Positions 1-9,594 are shown, numbered from the stretch's first letter. The stretch: DNA of 56,591 nt from Aquimarina algiphila (GCF_007489275.1 NZ_VLNR01000046.1:1-56591); one strand, 5' to 3'. Translations and numbers: made by a program. The notes: generated by a model from the letters alone, not told the origin.

Positions 1-2
1 AG

Positions 3-113
3 GGATTTAAAAATAGAATCTTATCAAAGATCACAGCAATGACCATTATTCAATATATCAATAGGTTTGAATTCAACAGAAATATAAACAACCTAAAAAT
101 TAATATTAACTAA
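3..113 (+). pseudogene. C-terminal end of an IS982-like transposase (cut by window edge)
   Basis: An open frame enters from the left edge and ends at TAA 111-113. The 36 visible residues include RILSKITAMTIIQYIN followed by FNRNINNLK, which resembles the C-terminus of IS982-family DDE transposases as I remember it. The sequence just after the stop (TGCACAACGGGTT, about 115-127) could be the right terminal inverted repeat, but the left end is outside the window. Family assignment is from memory of the C-terminal pattern. Whether the element is intact cannot be seen. Confidence 0.55.
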
Positions 114-177
114 ATGCACAACGGGTTAAGAATACTTATATGAATAAGTTTAGAGGGAATTAAAATATTTATTACTT

Positions 178-387
178 ATGAGAAAAACATTAATTTTTAT
201 ATCCATTAACGTAATTGGTTTTTTTATTGCATATGTATTATCTCCTCAATGCACTCCATGTATTGGTGACCAATATTGCCCACCATGTATAGGTAAAGAA
301 GAAGGTATTGTTTTGATAGCGTTACTTGTTTTCGATATATATTTTGTAATGAAATATTGGGTTCTTAAAAAGAAAAATAAAAGTTAA
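178..387 (+). CDS. Small Cys-rich two-TM membrane protein
   Basis: The 69-residue protein has an N-terminal membrane segment (about 4-21), a short loop with two CxPCIG repeats (CTPCIG and CPPCIG), and a second hydrophobic segment (about 43-60) ending in a Lys-rich tail. The paired CxxC motifs could bind a metal or form disulfides in the periplasmic loop. I do not recognise a named family. It lies about 50 bases after the likely IS end and is followed by a bidirectional terminator, so it appears to be a single-gene transcript. Confidence 0.6.
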   Translation: MRKTLIFISINVIGFFIAYVLSPQCTPCIGDQYCPPCIGKEEGIVLIALLVFDIYFVMKYWVLKKKNKS

Positions 388-415
388 TACTACTTAACAG
401 AAAATATACTCATAA

Positions 416-456
416 AAAAATCACGACCGAGACAGCGCTTCTCAATCGTGATTTTT
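416..456. terminator. Bidirectional rho-independent terminator
   Basis: An 11-bp perfect stem (AAAAATCACGA / TCGTGATTTTT) lies between two convergent genes, with A- and T-runs on both sides. It serves both the small membrane protein and the ABC permease-peptidase gene. Confidence 0.85.
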
Positions 457-470
457 ACAACTAACTAAAA

Positions 471-3400
471 TTACTCTTCTTCAACAGGCCTTAGGTTATC
501 ACCAGAATTCCTGTCGATTAATTTATTATAAGGATCAATACCTGCTTTTATAGGCTTATTATCAGTAACTATTGTAAAGGTATTTTCACCAGGGTGTAAC
601 CATTTTCGTTCCAGGTAATATGGATTTTTAAGAGGAACCTCTTGATCATCTACAATATCTTCACCAAATAATCCAACCTCGATATAATTAGTTTTGTCAT
701 CAATACGCTCTTCTTTTCCTGTATCGTCATAATAGATTTTCTGAGCATTAACAGTAAAAGTAGTTTCATAGGTATCATTATCCAGTTTTTTCGTTTTGGC
801 CTGTACGACACGGTTTTCGTATAAGGCTATTTTGGTAAATCCATCTTCTACAGCATATTTTAGAGAATCTGGGGCTATTTTATAAATGGCATTATACAAG
901 TTTTCTGAAGTGGGATACACCCCTTTTTCAAAATTCTTATATTCATTAAGAAAATCTTTGAGCGCAGTATTTATTTTTTCCTCTCCAATAATATCCTGAA
1001 GCTCGTACATGACCATAGACCCTTTACGATACCAGATATGCGGTCCTACTTCGACATTGATTAAGGAGCGTTCGGGTTTAAAGCTAAAAGCTCTGCTTCT
1101 TAAATAGTCATCCAAAGAATATTTAAGGAAATTTTTGATTCCGTTTTCTCCATATTGATGCTTCATAGTCATAAGCGATGAATATTCTGCCAGTGTTTCT
1201 GAAATGATATTGGCTCCCGAGGTTTTACTAGGAGTTACAATATGTCCCCACCATTGATGAGCTACTTCGTGAGTAGTGACTCTAAAGGCATAATTAAAAT
1301 CCTCGGCTTTATCAAAATTAGCAGCAAATCCAAAATCTTCAGAGTAGGGGATAGTCGTTACAAATGATTGTGCAAAGGTAGCATGCGCCGGAAATTCTAC
1401 TATTCTTATCACCGAGTTAGGATACTCATAAAAGTTTTTAGAGCAATAGTCTAATGCTACTCGTGTGCCTTCAACAAAATGTTTGAGGTTACGCTTGTGT
1501 TTTGGAGAATGGTAAATTTCTATGGCCACTTCTTTCCCGCTAGGAGCAGTCCAACTGGATTTTTCAATATCATATCGGGCAGATACGACATTAAAAAACA
1601 GATCGGTTTGTGACTCTAATTTGTAATGATAATATGCCCTGTTATTTTCATTCCATTCCTTTATTAATTTTCCTGGAGCTAAAGCGATTTGATCATCGGC
1701 AGTACTTACTACAGCTTCAAAATTGATATAATTAGCATCTTCGTTAAATAGATTCTTTTTAAGGGCTAAAGAATCTGTTCGGGGAGGATAGAGATAATCC
1801 AGTTTTTCTAATCCGTGTTTTACACGTACTCCATTATCAATAAGACTTCTTTCAAAATGAAATCTCGGAAAAATACTACTATTAAAGAAAGACCCATTAT
1901 GTAATACCTCGGTTTCTAAATCATTAGCAAATCCTTTAGTTTCTGATGATACTTCTATAGTAAGCTCTGCTTTTTCATTAGGAAGCATAGCCTTGGGTAG
2001 CTTATAAAAATACATTCTATATACCGAGTCAGATACGACGGGATGTAATGATGTACCATTATAAATCACTTTTTTTAGATAGGTATTAGGACCAGGATAT
2101 TGAATCTCCAGCAGTAAAGTGTCAATCGGAGTATCATAAGAGTTAATGATTTTATATTCTCCTTTTGCTTTTACATTTCGTTCTTTAGGGAATACATCAA
2201 TATATGCTTTTAGATCTGTGACCTGCGGATGAGCTTGACCAATATATTTACTGTATTTCTTTTCTGCATCAACCTCTACTTCTTCTGCATAATTGCCATC
2301 TTCGAGAGTATTGAGTACTTTAAGGTTATAATAATTATATCCGGTTACAGATATAAAAGCCAATAAAATGACTACAAATGCTAAAATAGTCTTGGCATCA
2401 AATCTTTGTTTTGCAAGAGATAAACGTTCTTTGGCTGTAGAAAAGAAACCTCGAGTCCAGAGAACTTTACCAATCATCATTAAGATTGAAGCCATCAGAA
2501 TCCAATATAGATTAAGCCATGTGATTCCTTCCAGATAATGCCCAAATCCATTTAGGTCACTTAAAAAGATCGGAGTGGTTCCTGTAAAAATATACATCGG
2601 ATTGACGCTTTTAAAAGCAAAAGCAACCAAAAGTGGTAATCCGACATAGATCAAGATAATAATAAAATGACCTAAGAATTTATTATTGACTAATACATGG
2701 ATAAAAAATGACACCAGAATAGTGGTGATAAAACTGGGAAATACCAAAACAAAATTATAAATGATATACATACCCAGGTCATATCTAAAATACCCATTAA
2801 AAGTCTGAAACAAAATACCGATAAAAATATTAGCGATAACCAATGTAAAAGCAATACCGATAAGCGATATTATTTTTGAAAAATATAAACTAGAATTGCT
2901 AATGGGCAATGCGTCATAAAACACAAACGTCTTGTTACTTCTTGTTCGATGTACCGCTTCACCAGAATAAATGACTAAAATTATAACACAGAAGAAAGAA
3001 ATAAGTCCGTTGATATACATAACCACATATCGGGTTAGTGGCAGGTTAGGGGTTCCGTACGTTTCATTGGCACTATATATACTAAATATAGAAAATATAA
3101 CTCCGATAATTAGGAGAATAACAAAAACCGGACTTTTAAAAATAGATAAGAATTCAATTTTACTAAGAGAAAGTAAATTGTTTCGTTCTGTTTTTTTGGT
3201 GAATACTTGTGTAACCGAAGATATTAATGATGGAGTATACTCTCCGTTCTCTATAGTGTTCTTTTTCTTTCCAGAAAGCAAGAATTTTTTATAATCAAAC
3301 TTGAAAAAAGTAATTAAAAAAAGAAGTAAGCCTATGCCGAACCATAATATTCTATTGAATAAAAATTTACCATATATAGGAAGCTGGTTTGTATTTAACT

Positions 3401-4073
3401 CATTGATTGACCAGTATTTTTTAACAAAACTAAAGGCTCTAGTTCCGAAAGGATCTAAGTAAACGCTTAACCATTGATTATCTAAACTTCTTAGTAAATC
3501 TCCAGAAATACTATATAATAGAAAAAGACATATTCCGCCCAGATAGATAATGGGCATCTTTTTAAAAAATGCCATCAAACAAAAAAATAGAGATCCAATT
3601 AAAAATGCATTGATTTCTAATAAAAATAGAAAAGGAAGCCAATATGATGTAAAATTAAATGAAGTAAAGATTCCATAATCAGGGCGATCAAGGAACATAT
3701 TTATACCAAGACCAATAATAATTCCTAAAAGTATAAATAGATTTAATAAAGTAACTATGGTAAAACTCCCCAAAAACCTCCCTAAAACATACGATTTTTG
3801 TGTAATTGGAAAAGTAAAATAGGTTTGTGCAGTTTTATGATCCTTATCTCTAAATATCGGAACTCCCATAATTGTAGCATAAAAAAAGATCGAAATAATA
3901 GAAACAGGACCGATAATTCCAATAATATTGTTTGGGCTATTTATAAATTCTGGTGTAGAAGATTGCATCAATGCACCCCACATTCCTGCTATGATTAACC
4001 CTAAAATGATATAAATCCAGGTAGCGGGTCTTTTTAATCTATATTGTAATTCAAATCGTAAGATTTCTATCAT
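471..4073 (-). CDS. ABC-2 permease fused to M1 family aminopeptidase
   Basis: This 1200-residue protein has two blocks of membrane segments (about 15-260 and 310-590), typical of ABC-2 permeases, followed by a periplasmic M1 peptidase region. The zinc motif HEVAH is at residues 935-939, followed by QWWGH and a downstream Glu in SETLAEY about 20 residues later. This architecture is recurrent in Bacteroidota. Its start codon overlaps the stop of the upstream ATPase (ATGA), so the two form one operon. The likely role is an ATP-driven membrane complex coupled to peptide cleavage on the outer side. The substrate is unknown. Confidence 0.93.
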   Translation of the reverse strand: MIEILRFELQYRLKRPATWIYIILGLIIAGMWGALMQSSTPEFINSPNNIIGIIGPVSIISIFFYATIMGVPIFRDKDHKTAQTYFTFPITQKSYVLGRFLGSFTIVTLLNLFILLGIIIGLGINMFLDRPDYGIFTSFNFTSYWLPFLFLLEINAFLIGSLFFCLMAFFKKMPIIYLGGICLFLLYSISGDLLRSLDNQWLSVYLDPFGTRAFSFVKKYWSINELNTNQLPIYGKFLFNRILWFGIGLLLFLITFFKFDYKKFLLSGKKKNTIENGEYTPSLISSVTQVFTKKTERNNLLSLSKIEFLSIFKSPVFVILLIIGVIFSIFSIYSANETYGTPNLPLTRYVVMYINGLISFFCVIILVIYSGEAVHRTRSNKTFVFYDALPISNSSLYFSKIISLIGIAFTLVIANIFIGILFQTFNGYFRYDLGMYIIYNFVLVFPSFITTILVSFFIHVLVNNKFLGHFIIILIYVGLPLLVAFAFKSVNPMYIFTGTTPIFLSDLNGFGHYLEGITWLNLYWILMASILMMIGKVLWTRGFFSTAKERLSLAKQRFDAKTILAFVVILLAFISVTGYNYYNLKVLNTLEDGNYAEEVEVDAEKKYSKYIGQAHPQVTDLKAYIDVFPKERNVKAKGEYKIINSYDTPIDTLLLEIQYPGPNTYLKKVIYNGTSLHPVVSDSVYRMYFYKLPKAMLPNEKAELTIEVSSETKGFANDLETEVLHNGSFFNSSIFPRFHFERSLIDNGVRVKHGLEKLDYLYPPRTDSLALKKNLFNEDANYINFEAVVSTADDQIALAPGKLIKEWNENNRAYYHYKLESQTDLFFNVVSARYDIEKSSWTAPSGKEVAIEIYHSPKHKRNLKHFVEGTRVALDYCSKNFYEYPNSVIRIVEFPAHATFAQSFVTTIPYSEDFGFAANFDKAEDFNYAFRVTTHEVAHQWWGHIVTPSKTSGANIISETLAEYSSLMTMKHQYGENGIKNFLKYSLDDYLRSRAFSFKPERSLINVEVGPHIWYRKGSMVMYELQDIIGEEKINTALKDFLNEYKNFEKGVYPTSENLYNAIYKIAPDSLKYAVEDGFTKIALYENRVVQAKTKKLDNDTYETTFTVNAQKIYYDDTGKEERIDDKTNYIEVGLFGEDIVDDQEVPLKNPYYLERKWLHPGENTFTIVTDNKPIKAGIDPYNKLIDRNSGDNLRPVEEE

Positions 4074-4957
4074 ACCGTTACCTCCTCCTGTTCTTTCTTA
4101 TTGATGCAGTAGAAGTAAAAATCTTCTAAATCATTGTTTATTACTTCAAACCCTTCTCCAGGATTAGATTCGGCATATACATTTACATAAAATTGTCCTG
4201 CTCTAAGGTAGTTTGATAATATGGTAAATTCGTTTTCAAGTGTTTCTAATTCTGATTTGTCAATACGCTTTTTAAATACCTTACCATTCAAAGTATTCGA
4301 GAGTTCTTGAGGATTTCCTTGTACCAGGATTTTCCCTTCATTAAAAACAGCCATATTTTGACATAGATTGGTCACATCATCCACAATATGGGTACTTAGA
4401 ATTACAACAGCATTTTCTCCTAACTCACTAAGTAGGTTATGAAAACGGTTACGTTCTAGAGGATCCAGACCGGCCGTGGGTTCATCTACTATGATTAATT
4501 TTGGGTTACCTAACAACGCCTGAGCAATACCAAAACGCTGTCGCATTCCTCCCGAATAATCACCGAGGTTACGATCTCTGAATTTGTATAGATTTACTTT
4601 ATGAAGAAGATCGGCAACATAACCTTTACGTTCCTGGCTGTTGGTAATACCTTTTACCCTAGCAATATGATCAAGCATCATTTTTGCCGAAACCTTTGGG
4701 TACACTCCAAAATCTTGTGGTAAATACCCTAGTATTTTTCGCAACTCTCCAGGGTGTTTAAACACATCAATACCATCAAAATCAATTGTGCCCGAGTCTG
4801 CTAGTTGCAGAGTAGCTATAGTTCTCATTAAGGTAGATTTACCTGCACCATTGGGTCCCAAAAGGCCAAACATTCCTTTTTCTAATGACAGATTAACATC
4901 ATTCAAAGCTTGTGTTCCATTGGGATATGTTTTATTGAGGTTTTTTATCGTAAGCAT
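4070..4957 (-). CDS. ABC transporter ATP-binding protein
   Basis: This is the nucleotide-binding subunit of an ABC-2 type transporter. Walker A is GPNGAGKST (about residues 34-42), the ABC signature is YSGGMRQR, and Walker B is LIIVDEPTAGLDP followed by the switch His in STHIVDD. I chose the ATG at 4957 (MLTIKNLNKTYPNG), because the family begins directly with this strand. An in-frame ATG at 4987 would add ten atypical residues. It is translationally coupled to the downstream permease-peptidase by a 4-base overlap, so the two proteins very probably form one complex. Confidence 0.93.
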   Translation of the reverse strand: MLTIKNLNKTYPNGTQALNDVNLSLEKGMFGLLGPNGAGKSTLMRTIATLQLADSGTIDFDGIDVFKHPGELRKILGYLPQDFGVYPKVSAKMMLDHIARVKGITNSQERKGYVADLLHKVNLYKFRDRNLGDYSGGMRQRFGIAQALLGNPKLIIVDEPTAGLDPLERNRFHNLLSELGENAVVILSTHIVDDVTNLCQNMAVFNEGKILVQGNPQELSNTLNGKVFKKRIDKSELETLENEFTILSNYLRAGQFYVNVYAESNPGEGFEVINNDLEDFYFYCINKKEQEEVTV

Positions 4958-5241
4958 ACAGTTGAATTTGCGAGTTAGATATTTCAATGTTAGTAGGTTT
5001 TGTTAAGGTTTTGTTACATTATTTGATATATTTTTTAAGTAAAATTACCTTTATAACCAATTATCAACTTGGCTTGAACTAGTACTATTTTTTTATTTTA
5101 ATTTGACCAATCAAACCCCACTTTTGAATTTCTATTTTGCATAAACGCGAAAAAAAATATTTTGTTTTTAGACAAATTCGAATACGAAAAAAATAACAGA
5201 TATATGAGTATCTTTACACATATCAAATTTTACCATTAAGA

Positions 5242-6216
5242 ATGCAACAACTTCGCAGAAACAGAAGACTAAGAACTAATGAAGCGATTCGTTCTTTAGT
5301 TAGAGAACATACCATTACTCCACATGATTTTTTAGTTCCCCTTTTTGTAGTAGAAGGAAAAGGAATAAAAGAAGAGATCCCTTCGATGCCAGGGTATTAT
5401 AGATATAGCCTCGATTTACTTACAAATGAGGTAAAAGAACTTTGGTCTATGGGATTAAAATCAGTATTACTTTTTGTAAAAGTCCCCGATGATCTTAAAG
5501 ATAATAAAGGAACAGAGGCAATAAATCCAGAAGGACTCATGCAAAGGGCGGTTAAAACAGTGAAGGAGGCTGCTCCAGATATACTAGTAATGACCGATGT
5601 AGCACTAGATCCATATTCTTCATATGGGCATGATGGAATTGTAGAGAAAGGGTATATCATCAATGATGAAACCTGCAAAGTTTTGGCAGAGATGTCTTTG
5701 TCACATGCTCAGGCAGGTGCAGATTTTGTTGCACCTAGTGATATGATGGACGGACGAATTTTGGCCATTCGGGAAGTATTAGAAAAAGAGAGTTTTAAAC
5801 AAACGGGGATCATGAGTTATAGTGCGAAATATGCATCAGCCTTTTATGGACCTTTTAGAGATGCACTGGATTCTGCTCCCGGATTTGGAGATAAAAAGAC
5901 ATATCAAATGGATTTTTCTAATCGGGATGAAGCGATCAAAGAAACGCTTATGGATATCGATGAAGGCGCAGATATTGTCATGGTAAAACCTGGTCTTTGT
6001 TATCTGGATATCGTAAGAGATGTAAGAGATGCAGTAGATGTTCCTGTAGCTGTATATCAAGTAAGTGGAGAATATGCAATGGTGAAAGCAGCAGCAGAAA
6101 AAGGATGGTTAGACCATGATACTGTCATGTTAGAACAGATTATGGCATTCAAAAGAGCAGGAGCACATATTATCGCTAGTTATTTTGCAAAAGATATTGT
6201 TAAGCTTTTGAGTTAA
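5242..6216 (+). CDS. hemB: Porphobilinogen synthase (delta-aminolevulinic acid dehydratase)
   Basis: HemB condenses two 5-aminolevulinate molecules to porphobilinogen in cytosolic haem synthesis. At 324 residues it has normal family length. The two Schiff-base lysines are visible: K196 in SYSAKYASAFYGPF and K249 in VMVKPGLCYLD. The segment that carries the zinc-binding cysteines in zinc-type enzymes reads DVALDPYSSYGHDG here, with Ala and Asp in place of Cys. This predicts a magnesium-type enzyme. It is divergent from the ABC operon, and a TATCTTTA sequence at 5208-5215 may be its -7 box. Confidence 0.97.
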   Translation: MQQLRRNRRLRTNEAIRSLVREHTITPHDFLVPLFVVEGKGIKEEIPSMPGYYRYSLDLLTNEVKELWSMGLKSVLLFVKVPDDLKDNKGTEAINPEGLMQRAVKTVKEAAPDILVMTDVALDPYSSYGHDGIVEKGYIINDETCKVLAEMSLSHAQAGADFVAPSDMMDGRILAIREVLEKESFKQTGIMSYSAKYASAFYGPFRDALDSAPGFGDKKTYQMDFSNRDEAIKETLMDIDEGADIVMVKPGLCYLDIVRDVRDAVDVPVAVYQVSGEYAMVKAAAEKGWLDHDTVMLEQIMAFKRAGAHIIASYFAKDIVKLLS

Positions 6217-6287
6217 GACAAATGTCGTTTGTGCATAACAAGTTTGAAATAAATTAAATGGGGTTAATAAAATAAAACTATGATTTT

Positions 6288-6674
6288 ATGGTAAGCAGAG
6301 ATAGATTATATCAGACCTTTGGAGAATTACTTTATGTAATTGCAATGAGTGATGGGGTTATTCAGAAAGAAGAAGTCGAAACACTAGAAGAAATTTTGAA
6401 AGGACATCCAAAAGGAGCGGTAATCAAATGGTCTTTTGATTATGAAAATAAAAATCAAAATGATATAGAAACCCTATACAAGAAAGTAATAGAAGTGTTT
6501 TCTGATAATGGACCCGATGAAGAGTATGATTTTATGCTTTACGCACTTGCCAAAATTGCAGATGCAAGTGAGGGAATGAATAGCAAAGAAGAAAAAGTGA
6601 TTACTAATTTTTCAAGAGATTTATTAGAACGCTTTAAAAATGATATCGAAAAGATTAAAGAAAAATATAGTTAA
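6288..6674 (+). CDS. TerB-like helical protein
   Basis: The 128-residue, acidic, mostly helical cytosolic protein contains YVIAMSDGVIQKEEVETLEEIL near its start and a second acidic repeat-like segment LAKIADASEGMNSKEEKVI later. These match the two-half arrangement of TerB/DjlA-like domains, in which Asp and Glu residues bind metal. There is no signal peptide. It precedes the cytochrome c lipoprotein by only 8 bases, so the two are probably cotranscribed. The function of such stand-alone domains is not established. Confidence 0.7.
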   Translation: MVSRDRLYQTFGELLYVIAMSDGVIQKEEVETLEEILKGHPKGAVIKWSFDYENKNQNDIETLYKKVIEVFSDNGPDEEYDFMLYALAKIADASEGMNSKEEKVITNFSRDLLERFKNDIEKIKEKYS

Positions 6675-6682
6675 AACCTTTC

Positions 6683-7093
6683 ATGAATTACATATATAAA
6701 ATCGGAGTACTGTTTGGAATAGTACTATTATTTTCAACAAGTTGTCAATCAGAAAAAAAAGATAAAGAAGAGATAAAAATAGGGACAAAGAAAGAGAAAA
6801 TTTCTTCTTTTGATTTGGGGAAAAGTGTTTTTAATGGAAAAGGGAAGTGCTATACGTGCCATAAAATTGATAAGAAATCTATAGGCCCCGGAGTTATCGA
6901 TATTATAAAGATATATGAAGAACAAAATGGGGATCTAATTGCATTCTTAAAACAAGAAGCAGAACCTATTGTGGATCCAGAAACTTATGCGGTGATGAAA
7001 ACCAATTTTGCTATTATCAAAACATTCACAGAAGAAGAACTTAAAGCTGTGACTGTGTATATGAATGAGATGGGTAAAGGTAAAACCGAATGA
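6683..7093 (+). CDS. Monohaem cytochrome c lipoprotein
   Basis: The protein has a lipoprotein signal (FSTSC, lipid-modified Cys21), a Lys/Glu-rich linker, and a haem c site CYTCH at residues 56-60. A Met in YAVMKTNFA is a plausible sixth ligand, and the domain closes with a helix (FTEEELKAVTVYMNEM) typical of small class I cytochromes c. At 136 residues it is a small electron carrier, presumably anchored to a membrane facing the periplasm. Its partner oxidoreductase is not in the window. Confidence 0.88.
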   Translation: MNYIYKIGVLFGIVLLFSTSCQSEKKDKEEIKIGTKKEKISSFDLGKSVFNGKGKCYTCHKIDKKSIGPGVIDIIKIYEEQNGDLIAFLKQEAEPIVDPETYAVMKTNFAIIKTFTEEELKAVTVYMNEMGKGKTE

Positions 7094-7192
7094 TTGCTTA
7101 AGATATTAAGAATACAGATATATGGTTCGAAACGTTAATGAAATTAAACTTTCTGATTACATATGTTGGTAAGAACAAGAACATAAGGATGT

Positions 7193-7723
7193 ATGAAATC
7201 AATTTTCCTAATTATATTTAATACAAAAAGAACTTTAGAGTATTTAGATAATCAAGATGAGGTAAATCTCAATATCAAGAGCATATTTCTATTCTTTTTT
7301 TATGGGATGATTGTATTTTTTTTGAAAATCGATGTAAACACTATTTTGATTAATCCTTATCTTGATTTTATACTTATCGTGTTTGTTTTTATATTCTTTG
7401 GGGTATTATTTAGTTTAATCTTACACAAGATCAATATGTGGTTATCAGGTAATGGAAGTTATGCAGATATACAATCAGTTATTTCGCATACATCAGTGCC
7501 TATAACCATAAGCCTAATTATTGTTTTCTTTTCAAAAAGATTCTTTTTCAAGGATTTAGATTTTAATTGGAATATGATTTTTTATATAGGTTGGCTAATT
7601 GCTATGAAAATTATAATTCAAGGTTTTTTCAAGTACAATAATTCAAGTTATATTAAAACTATAATTAATCTTATTCCATTGATTTTGTTTTACATCGGGC
7701 TTTTGCTAATACGATTAAATTGA
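7193..7723 (+). CDS. Yip1-like multi-pass membrane protein
   Basis: The 176-residue protein has about five hydrophobic segments and an N-terminal amphipathic FNTKRTLEYL motif. This resembles bacterial Yip1-domain proteins, where such a motif precedes the membrane bundle. A polar loop with SGNGSYADIQSVISHTSVP between the second and third segments also fits that family. No catalytic residues are visible. It stands 99 bases after the cytochrome gene on the same strand. The role is unknown. Confidence 0.5.
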   Translation: MKSIFLIIFNTKRTLEYLDNQDEVNLNIKSIFLFFFYGMIVFFLKIDVNTILINPYLDFILIVFVFIFFGVLFSLILHKINMWLSGNGSYADIQSVISHTSVPITISLIIVFFSKRFFFKDLDFNWNMIFYIGWLIAMKIIIQGFFKYNNSSYIKTIINLIPLILFYIGLLLIRLN

Positions 7724-7802
7724 TTATAAATAAATTTATTTTGTAGATTCAATGCCGAATAGAGAAGGAATTAGTTAATTTAGTATCTTCAATAAAACAA
7801 CA

Positions 7803-8888
7803 ATGACCTTACTAATTATTTACGCCGTACTTTCTATTTTCTTTTCGTTTTTATGTTCAATATTAGAAGCAGTATTGCTTAGTGTAACTCCGACATTTAT
7901 TAATGTTAAAAAGAAAGAAGGAAAATCGTATGCAACTACATTAGAGAATCTAAAAAAAGATGTAGACCAACCACTTATTGCCATTCTTACCTTAAACACA
8001 ATTGCCCACACTGTTGGAGCAATTTTAGTGGGAGTACAAGCAGAGCAATTACCATATAAGTATGAAATTTTTGGGGTTAATATGGTAGGGATTGTCTCTA
8101 CTATCATGACATTACTGATTCTGGTATTGTCAGAAATTATTCCCAAAACTATTGGAGCTACATTTTGGAAGCAATTGGCAAATTTTACTTCTAAAGCACT
8201 GGTTATTTTAATAGCTCCTTTAAAATATACAGGAATCTTGTGGATATTACGACTTACTACCAAGCTTATTGGAGGTAAAGGCCATCATGGATCAGTATTG
8301 AGTAGAGAAGATTTTACAGCAATGACAGATATTGCCGAAGAAGAAGGAGTTTTTGAAGAGTCAGAATCAAAAGTGATCAAAAATCTATTAAATTTTAAAA
8401 AGATTTTCACCAAAGATGTAATGACTCCAAGAACAGTAATGAAAACTGCATCAGAAAAAACCACAGTCGAAGAGTTTTTTAATGAGAATCAAAATCTTCG
8501 TTTTTCAAGAATACCTATTTATAATGAGAAAGCAGATAATATCACGGGACAGGTATTAAAAGATGAGATTTTTAAAGAAATGGCCAATCAAAATGGTCAT
8601 AAAACCTTGGCAGATATAAAAAGACCTATAATTTTCACAACGAGAAACCTACCGATTCCAGATTTATTTAATGAATTGATTCAAACCAAAAATCATATAG
8701 CATTGGTTGTTGATGAATATGGTTCAATAAGTGGTTTGGTAACTATGGAAGACGTAATTGAGACTCTTTTAGGATTAGAGATCGTTGATGAAAGTGATAC
8801 CGAAACTGATATGCAGGTACTTGCTCGTAAGAATTGGGAAAGCCGCGCCCGACGCCTAGGGATTTTAGACGACAAAAAAGAAGAATGA
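7803..8888 (+). CDS. CNNM/HlyC-CorC type transport protein with CBS pair
   Basis: The N-terminal DUF21/CNNM transmembrane domain (about residues 1-165, four hydrophobic segments) is followed by an acidic linker (EEEGVFEESESKVIKNLL) and a CBS pair (about 200-330, with MTPRT and VVDEYGSISGLVTMEDVIE). This is the architecture of the so-called haemolysin C/CorC family, implicated in magnesium or cobalt export. The usual C-terminal CorC_HlyC transporter-associated domain appears absent, making this a short version of 361 residues. Its stop overlaps the start of the downstream alkyltransferase. Confidence 0.88.
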   Translation: MTLLIIYAVLSIFFSFLCSILEAVLLSVTPTFINVKKKEGKSYATTLENLKKDVDQPLIAILTLNTIAHTVGAILVGVQAEQLPYKYEIFGVNMVGIVSTIMTLLILVLSEIIPKTIGATFWKQLANFTSKALVILIAPLKYTGILWILRLTTKLIGGKGHHGSVLSREDFTAMTDIAEEEGVFEESESKVIKNLLNFKKIFTKDVMTPRTVMKTASEKTTVEEFFNENQNLRFSRIPIYNEKADNITGQVLKDEIFKEMANQNGHKTLADIKRPIIFTTRNLPIPDLFNELIQTKNHIALVVDEYGSISGLVTMEDVIETLLGLEIVDESDTETDMQVLARKNWESRARRLGILDDKKEE

Positions 8889-9364
8889 TAAAAGAAGTGT
8901 ATATAGATACTCCATTAGGGATTGCTACTATAACAGGAAATAAGGATGGAATAACTAGTGTTTCTGTTACCAAAGAATCTACAAATACACCTTCGATTGA
9001 TATACCTTCTCATTTACAGAATGCAGTTTCTCAATTACACGAATATTTTGAAGGAAAACGCACTGATTTTAATCTTGTTTTAAATCCTGAGGGTACTGAT
9101 TTTCAAAAAAAAGTCTGGAATGAATTACTTCATATTCCCTTTGGTAAAACTGCTACATATTTGGATATGGCCAAACGATTAGGAGATCCAAAATGTATAC
9201 GTGCAGCAGCAAGTGCTAATGGTAAGAATCCATTGTGGATTATTATACCTTGTCATAGGGTGATTGGAAGTGATGGATCGCTTACAGGGTATGCAGGAGG
9301 ACTATGGCGAAAAAAATGGCTGCTAGATCATGAAAATCCAGTAAAGCAACAATCGTTGTTCTAA
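8885..9364 (+). CDS. ogt: Methylated-DNA--protein-cysteine methyltransferase
   Basis: This suicide repair enzyme transfers the alkyl group of O6-alkylguanine to its own cysteine. The active-site PCHRV motif places the acceptor at Cys123, followed by GSLTGYAGG. The Asn hinge and recognition helix (ATYLDMAKRLGDPKCIRAAASANGKNP) are present. I chose the ATG at 8885, which overlaps the upstream TGA (ATGATAA), over an in-frame ATG at 8834 that would extend it into the CBS gene with basic, atypical residues. The protein is 159 residues, normal for Ogt without an Ada domain. Confidence 0.93.
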   Translation: MIKEVYIDTPLGIATITGNKDGITSVSVTKESTNTPSIDIPSHLQNAVSQLHEYFEGKRTDFNLVLNPEGTDFQKKVWNELLHIPFGKTATYLDMAKRLGDPKCIRAAASANGKNPLWIIIPCHRVIGSDGSLTGYAGGLWRKKWLLDHENPVKQQSLF

Positions 9365-9415
9365 AAATTCCTTTTTTATAACCTAAACCTAAAACAATAT
9401 TGTTATAGAAATATT

Positions 9416-9436
9416 CAGTTTCAAAAAATGAAACTG
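9416..9436. repeat. Small hairpin, also present near 56.0 kb
   Basis: A 7-bp perfect stem (CAGTTTC / GAAACTG) with an A-rich loop lies 50 bases after ogt. Nineteen bases of it (9418-9436) recur exactly, on the minus strand, at 55997-56015 near the RAYT transposase, so it is a dispersed element. It may act as a weak terminator. No T-run follows directly. Confidence 0.5.
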
Positions 9437-9594
9437 AGATGTTCTATTATTGTGGTTTAATCCTATAAATCATAAAAACTTTAGAGCTTTTAAATTTTTG
9501 TAGTGGTTATTTATGTGCAATTAATTTTCATACATTAGCTATAAACAAGGTACTTGTTTGGCAAATGATCATATAAACTCAATCTTACATAGAA

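Noticed and set aside
5150..5241. TATCTTTA at 5208-5215 as a complete hemB promoter
   Set aside because: The -33 element is not found at the expected spacing, so I mention it only as a possible -7 box.
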